DNA of 8,985 nt from assembly GCA_019894655.1 (NCBI GenBank), contig JAGXNZ010000117.1, positions 1-8,985 on the forward strand, written 5' to 3'. Numbering within the stretch: the first letter of the stretch is position 1; every line of letters begins with the position of its first letter. The notes under the pieces were generated by a model. It saw only the letters and a list, made by a program, of their open reading frames with translations, was not told the DNA's origin and did not search any database. The translations under genes and the position numbers were made by a program. Positions 5,971 to 8,985 of the stretch are shown one piece after another. Origin of the DNA: Promethearchaeota archaeon. GTDB lineage: Archaea; Asgardarchaeota; Lokiarchaeia; Sigynarchaeales; SOKP01.

Positions 5971-7230
5971 TTAAACTACTAGTACATCTTCGATAATTTT
6001 AAGAGCCCAATCGATTTGATCCTTAGTTATAATTAGCGGAGGGGCAAAGCGAATAGTAGTAGAATGAGTATGTTTAGCTAACACTCCATTATCTTTAAAT
6101 AATTCTACAATGTGTCTTGCATCTGATTCAAACTCGATCGCCATCAACAAACCTTTACCTCTAACTTCTTTTATTGGTACTATCGTCTTCTTTTCTGCTA
6201 TTTTACTAAGACCATCTAAGAAATAGGCTCCAAATTCTTTGGACCGTTGTGCTAAATGATCGTCAATATGAACTTCTAAAGATTTCATAGCGACAGCCGA
6301 AGCTAAAGGATTTCCACCAAACGTGCTTCCGTGAGTTCCAGGTTTAATAACTTCAGGACCAATGATGTCTTTAGTAGTTACTACTGCAGAAACAGGGTAA
6401 ACGCCTCCTCCAAGTGCTTTTCCGAGCAAAATAACATCAGGTTTGACATCTTCGTGATCGCAAGCAAATAATTCTCCAGTTCTCCCAAAACCAGTTTGAA
6501 TTTCGTCAGCTATCATTAGAACATTATATTTTGTGCAAATTTCTCGAACTTTTTTAACAAATCCCTCTGGGGGAATTTTTACCCCTGCTTCCCCTTGAAT
6601 TGGCTCGAACAAGAAAGCTGCTACATTTTCAGGGCCTAATTCTAATATATTATTTTCTAATTCTTCAGCATCTCCATAAGGAATCGTAATAAAACCAGGA
6701 GTGTAAGGTCCAAAATTTCCGTAATATCTTACTGCTTCTATATCTGTACTAAATCCTACAATCGTTATGGACCTTCCATGAAAATTATCTCTACAGATAA
6801 TTATTTTAGCTTCATTTTTAGGTATTTTCTTTTTAATATAGCCCCAAGCTCTGGCAACTTTTAACCCCGTGGATACAGCTTCAGTGCCAGTGTTCATAGG
6901 AAGGGCCATGATACCAGATTTATCAGGATCATTGACATGAGATCCTACTACTTCACATAAGCGTTTAAGAAAAGGACCCATTACATCGTTATAAAAAGCT
7001 CGAGAGGTTAGTGTAACTTTATCAGCTTGTTCTTTTAATGCTTTGATAATTTCTGGATGACAATGTCCTGTATTTTGCGAAGAGTAAGCGGATAAACAAT
7101 CTAAATATTTTTTTCCTTCTGGATCGTAAACCCATACTCCTTCTGCCCTTGAAATAACAACGGGAATAGGGTGATAGTTATGAGCACAGTATTTGTCATC
7201 CATTTCCATATAATCTTTTGAATTTGGCAT
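5971..7230 (-). CDS. rocD: Ornithine 5-aminotransferase (PLP, class III)
   Basis: The 419-residue cytoplasmic PLP enzyme transfers the delta-amino group of ornithine to 2-oxoglutarate, giving glutamate-5-semialdehyde and glutamate. Class III aminotransferase landmarks are present: NTGTEA (113-118) for the phosphate loop, FHGR (150-153), EPIQGEAG (209-216), ADEIQTGFGRTG (241-252) with the PLP-ring aspartate D242, the Schiff-base lysine K271 in GKALGGG, and HGSTFGGNP (300-308). Residues linked to ornithine specificity in characterised ornithine aminotransferases also appear to be kept: the tyrosine of AHNYHP (Y19), the tyrosine of SRAFYN (Y80), and the arginine of HGR (R153). This makes ornithine much more likely than acetylornithine or 4-aminobutyrate. 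Overall it resembles bacterial RocD proteins closely. An in-frame TGA lies three codons before the ATG, and a GTGA is the only ribosome-binding match. It is transcribed divergently from the transporter-RAM gene. Confidence 0.9.
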   Translation of the reverse strand: MPNSKDYMEMDDKYCAHNYHPIPVVISRAEGVWVYDPEGKKYLDCLSAYSSQNTGHCHPEIIKALKEQADKVTLTSRAFYNDVMGPFLKRLCEVVGSHVNDPDKSGIMALPMNTGTEAVSTGLKVARAWGYIKKKIPKNEAKIIICRDNFHGRSITIVGFSTDIEAVRYYGNFGPYTPGFITIPYGDAEELENNILELGPENVAAFLFEPIQGEAGVKIPPEGFVKKVREICTKYNVLMIADEIQTGFGRTGELFACDHEDVKPDVILLGKALGGGVYPVSAVVTTKDIIGPEVIKPGTHGSTFGGNPLASAVAMKSLEVHIDDHLAQRSKEFGAYFLDGLSKIAEKKTIVPIKEVRGKGLLMAIEFESDARHIVELFKDNGVLAKHTHSTTIRFAPPLIITKDQIDWALKIIEDVLVV

Positions 7231-7270
7231 GAAATTTCACTAATGGTTTTATTTATTAGTATGAAAGTAA

Positions 7271-7280
7271 ATTTATATTA
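7271..7280 (-). promoter_or_regulatory. Candidate TATA box for the ornithine aminotransferase gene
   Basis: Read on the minus strand, TAATATAAAT follows an A-rich stretch that could serve as BRE. It lies 41-50 nt before the ATG. Standard archaeal spacing would put the transcript start near 7248-7250, with a leader of about 20 nt. Confidence 0.4.
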
Positions 7281-7336
7281 TTTTTTGAATATAGAGTTTT
7301 TATGTTACTGATAGATATTATTGGGAAATGTGTGGG

Positions 7337-7344
7337 TATAAATA
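7337..7344 (+). promoter_or_regulatory. Candidate TATA box for the transporter-RAM gene
   Basis: TATAAATA, flanked as GGGTATAAATACTCC, is a textbook archaeal TATA match. It would give a start near 7368 and a leader of about 77 nt. A second candidate, ATATAATTAA at 7381-7390, would give a leader of about 35 nt. Sequence alone does not decide between them. Confidence 0.4.
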
Positions 7345-7411
7345 CTCCATTTAATTAGAAGAAAGAATAACATATCTTACATATAATTAAGAGCGAGCGA
7401 AACTTTAATTT

Positions 7412-7425
7412 CTTGATTAATTAAG
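7412..7425 (+). promoter_or_regulatory. Near-palindrome upstream of the transporter-RAM start
   Basis: CTTGATTAATTAAG is symmetric except for one position pair. It ends 19 nt before the ATG of the transporter-RAM gene, inside the divergent region shared with the ornithine aminotransferase. It could be an operator or simply AT-rich sequence. Confidence 0.2.
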
Positions 7426-7444
7426 TAGTAATTGTGAATATTGA

Positions 7445-8761
7445 ATGAAGTTTCCCAGTAAATATCTATCTAATCTGGTTATCGCAAACCTTCTATGGAG
7501 TTTTATACCTATAGTTGTATTGGGCTTGTTTTCTGAAATTTCAATTTTGACTATAATTTTTCTTCGTTTTTTCATTTCTGGGATGTTTTTATTTGTTATA
7601 GCAATTTTGCTAGTGCTTATAAACAACTACTTGAACAAGGAAAAGAAGATAAGCCTAAAGGAGTTGTTTTTAAATTTAAGGCATAGGAATAGAAGATTTT
7701 ATAGAATTCGGCAATATAATTATTACTTTCTTATAGGATTCTTTGGGATTATTCTCCACATTTTATTTTACTTTCTCGCTCTTAAGAAAACATCGATCCC
7801 TTTCGCTATGATCGGGATGTTAATGACTATCGTTTTTATTAGCTTTTATGAAAAAGGAGTTAATTATGAGAAATTCGATATCTTTCGAATTTTATTTATT
7901 GTAATGCTTTCTTTTTCTATTCTTATCATCACTTCCGTTTCACTCCAAGGCGCAGAGATAAAAAAAGATCCAATAGAATTACTTGGATTAATTTACTTGG
8001 TGTTATATTCAATAACGGGCTCCTTTCTCTATATTAGTATAGATAGAGATTCTTTCTCAAAAAAAGAATTGGAAAATATTAACGTCAACAAATATTATAA
8101 AATTCCTCGTGCTCTTATCAAGATGGCTATCTCATTTATTTCAGGAGTAATATTGCTCATACCAATATCGATATTAATAGCATTACTGCCTTTTGAGACA
8201 GACATTACTCAAGAGGTTAGTACGTTCTTTAATGACCTAAAATTTATTTTTGCGATATTAGGGCGTTGGGAAATAATTTATTTGATCATTTTTGCAACCA
8301 TTCTTCCCTATGTATTAATCTTTTTAGCAAGTGTTAATTGGAAGACTACGAACTTGACGTATAGTCAATGGAGTAGTATATTGGGTTTAATTGATCCTAT
8401 AAGTACTTTAATTTTTTCTGTGCTACTTGTAAATGAATTTTTCCCTCATGGATATTTGATTATTGTTATCGTGTTTTTAGTCATAACTATTGTCCTTCGC
8501 TATGCACATGAAGTAAAGAATGTTGTTCAAGCAAGGATATTGTTAAAAATTAAGAAAGGTAGCTTAAAACTTATCCCTATTAAAATTTTAAGATTTTATG
8601 GAGTAAAGGAAATTGATTCTCTAATTGGTGAGTATGATCTTATGCTCCATGTTAAAGTTAATTCATTTAAAGATTTCCATTATTTAATTAATAGGAAATT
8701 AAAACTCATTGATGAAATTTTAGCTTTAAATGTACAATTTGTCGATAAGATTGAAAATTAG
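7445..8761 (+). CDS. DMT/EamA-type membrane transporter fused to a C-terminal RAM (Lrp/AsnC ligand-binding) domain
   Basis: The 438-residue protein has two parts. Residues 9-353 form about ten hydrophobic helices (near 10-29, 33-60, 93-113, 118-135, 146-167, 178-198, 223-249, 275-297, 306-328, 334-353). They are arranged as two repeats of five, as in the drug/metabolite transporter superfamily; each repeat ends near the acidic residue typical of EamA domains (E136; E331 in VNEFFPHG). The strongly basic loop 66-90 between helices 2 and 3 and the acidic loop 250-264 after helix 7 fit N- and C-termini inside the cell. Residues 363-438 then show the beta-alpha-beta-beta-alpha-beta pattern of the RAM domain, with the G-x-Y-D signature at GEYD (395-398), and no DNA-binding helix-turn-helix. 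The transported solute is unknown; an amino acid is the natural guess. An in-frame TGA lies directly before the ATG. A RAM protein gene follows after 33 nt. Confidence 0.8.
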   Translation: MKFPSKYLSNLVIANLLWSFIPIVVLGLFSEISILTIIFLRFFISGMFLFVIAILLVLINNYLNKEKKISLKELFLNLRHRNRRFYRIRQYNYYFLIGFFGIILHILFYFLALKKTSIPFAMIGMLMTIVFISFYEKGVNYEKFDIFRILFIVMLSFSILIITSVSLQGAEIKKDPIELLGLIYLVLYSITGSFLYISIDRDSFSKKELENINVNKYYKIPRALIKMAISFISGVILLIPISILIALLPFETDITQEVSTFFNDLKFIFAILGRWEIIYLIIFATILPYVLIFLASVNWKTTNLTYSQWSSILGLIDPISTLIFSVLLVNEFFPHGYLIIVIVFLVITIVLRYAHEVKNVVQARILLKIKKGSLKLIPIKILRFYGVKEIDSLIGEYDLMLHVKVNSFKDFHYLINRKLKLIDEILALNVQFVDKIEN

Positions 8762-8777
8762 AACTATTAATGAAAAA

Positions 8778-8785
8778 GAGGTGAG
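8778..8785 (+). promoter_or_regulatory. Strong Shine-Dalgarno for the terminal RAM gene
   Basis: GAGGTGAG lies 9 nt before the ATG at 8795 and is the best ribosome binding site in the window. It fixes the start and shows that the free RAM domain is translated as its own protein, not as a read-through extension of the transporter. Confidence 0.65.
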
Positions 8786-8794
8786 AGTATATTA

Positions 8795-8985
8795 ATGAGA
8801 GCGATTATAATGTGTAAATTAGGAATGAATGTAATCAAAAAAGTAATAGAAGAACTGAAAAGCATACCAGAAATTAAGAAGGTCATGTCTTTAACTGGAG
8901 ATTACGATCTATTGGCTGAAGTTGAAGTAGAAACATCCGAAGAATTATTCGATATTTTTTCTGAGAAAATAGATTTAATAGATGG
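8795..8985 (+). CDS. Stand-alone RAM-domain protein (Lrp/AsnC ligand-binding domain without HTH), cut by the window end
   Basis: Sixty-three codons are visible, running off the right edge. The product starts directly with the first beta strand of a RAM domain (RAIIMCKLG), followed by a helix (VIKKVIEELKSI), strands VKV-like KKVMSLTG and YDLLAEVEVE, and a second helix beginning at residue 48. The G-x-Y-D signature is GDYD (35-38). There is no room for an N-terminal helix-turn-helix, so it should bind a small ligand, commonly an amino acid in this family, and oligomerise without binding DNA. A full domain is about 75-80 residues, so most of it is seen. It aligns along its length with residues 363-427 of the transporter fusion just upstream, which suggests common origin or partnership. 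Co-transcription is likely given the 33-nt gap. Confidence 0.75.
   Translation, partial: MRAIIMCKLGMNVIKKVIEELKSIPEIKKVMSLTGDYDLLAEVEVETSEELFDIFSEKIDLID

Noticed and set aside
7417..7626. Minus-strand ORF of 69 codons
   Set aside because: Antisense to the start of the transporter gene, whose hydrophobic helices are clear. The antisense product is low-complexity lysine/isoleucine-rich sequence.
1..8985. tRNA or rRNA genes, CRISPR arrays, insertion sequences
   Set aside because: No cloverleaf-like or rRNA stretches, no regularly spaced repeats, and no transposase motifs or long terminal inverted repeats were seen on either strand.

Overview
The window is AT-rich and densely coded, and it reads as archaeal. 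The intergenic regions carry TATA boxes, one of them with a purine-rich BRE-like element just upstream. Likely transcript ends are bare T-runs without hairpins. The first gene is the tail of a tungsten-type aldehyde:ferredoxin oxidoreductase, an enzyme typical of anaerobes that ferment peptides and amino acids. An anaerobic amino-acid-using archaeon, possibly Asgard (Lokiarchaeia-like), fits. That assignment is inferred from style and gene content; no marker gene is present.

Layout. (1) 2-319: C-terminus of an aldehyde:ferredoxin oxidoreductase, followed by a T-run and a doubtful 55-codon minus-strand ORF. (2) 559-3812: a tight two-gene operon for a flavin/iron-sulfur amino-acid dehydrogenase of the proline dehydrogenase / opine oxidase / hydrogen cyanide synthase group. 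Its large subunit carries all the electron-transfer modules in one chain (2Fe-2S, FAD/NAD-type Rossmann folds, two 4Fe-4S clusters and a BFD-type 2Fe-2S). (3) 3907-4839: an ornithine-carbamoyltransferase-family enzyme with two altered substrate-loop motifs. (4) 5024-5947: carbamate kinase, with its own promoter. (5) 5971-7230, minus strand: ornithine 5-aminotransferase. (6) 7445-8761: a ten-helix DMT/EamA-type transporter with a RAM (Lrp/AsnC ligand-binding) domain fused to its C-terminus. (7) 8795 to the edge: a stand-alone RAM-domain protein, cut by the window end.

How the genes may work together (inference). Carbamoyltransferase plus carbamate kinase could run in the catabolic direction: citrulline to ornithine and carbamoyl phosphate, then ATP. 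Ornithine aminotransferase would convert ornithine to glutamate-5-semialdehyde, which is in equilibrium with pyrroline-5-carboxylate. The flavoprotein complex could interconvert or oxidise proline, or another N-substituted amino acid, at that node. The aldehyde oxidoreductase could oxidise the semialdehyde with ferredoxin as acceptor. No arginine deiminase is present in the window. An anabolic reading, with a carbamate-kinase-like enzyme supplying carbamoyl phosphate for arginine synthesis, remains possible.

The most unusual item is the transporter-RAM fusion followed directly by a free RAM protein. It suggests a DMT-type transporter gated or modulated by an intracellular amino-acid-sensing domain, with a possible soluble partner encoded next to it.
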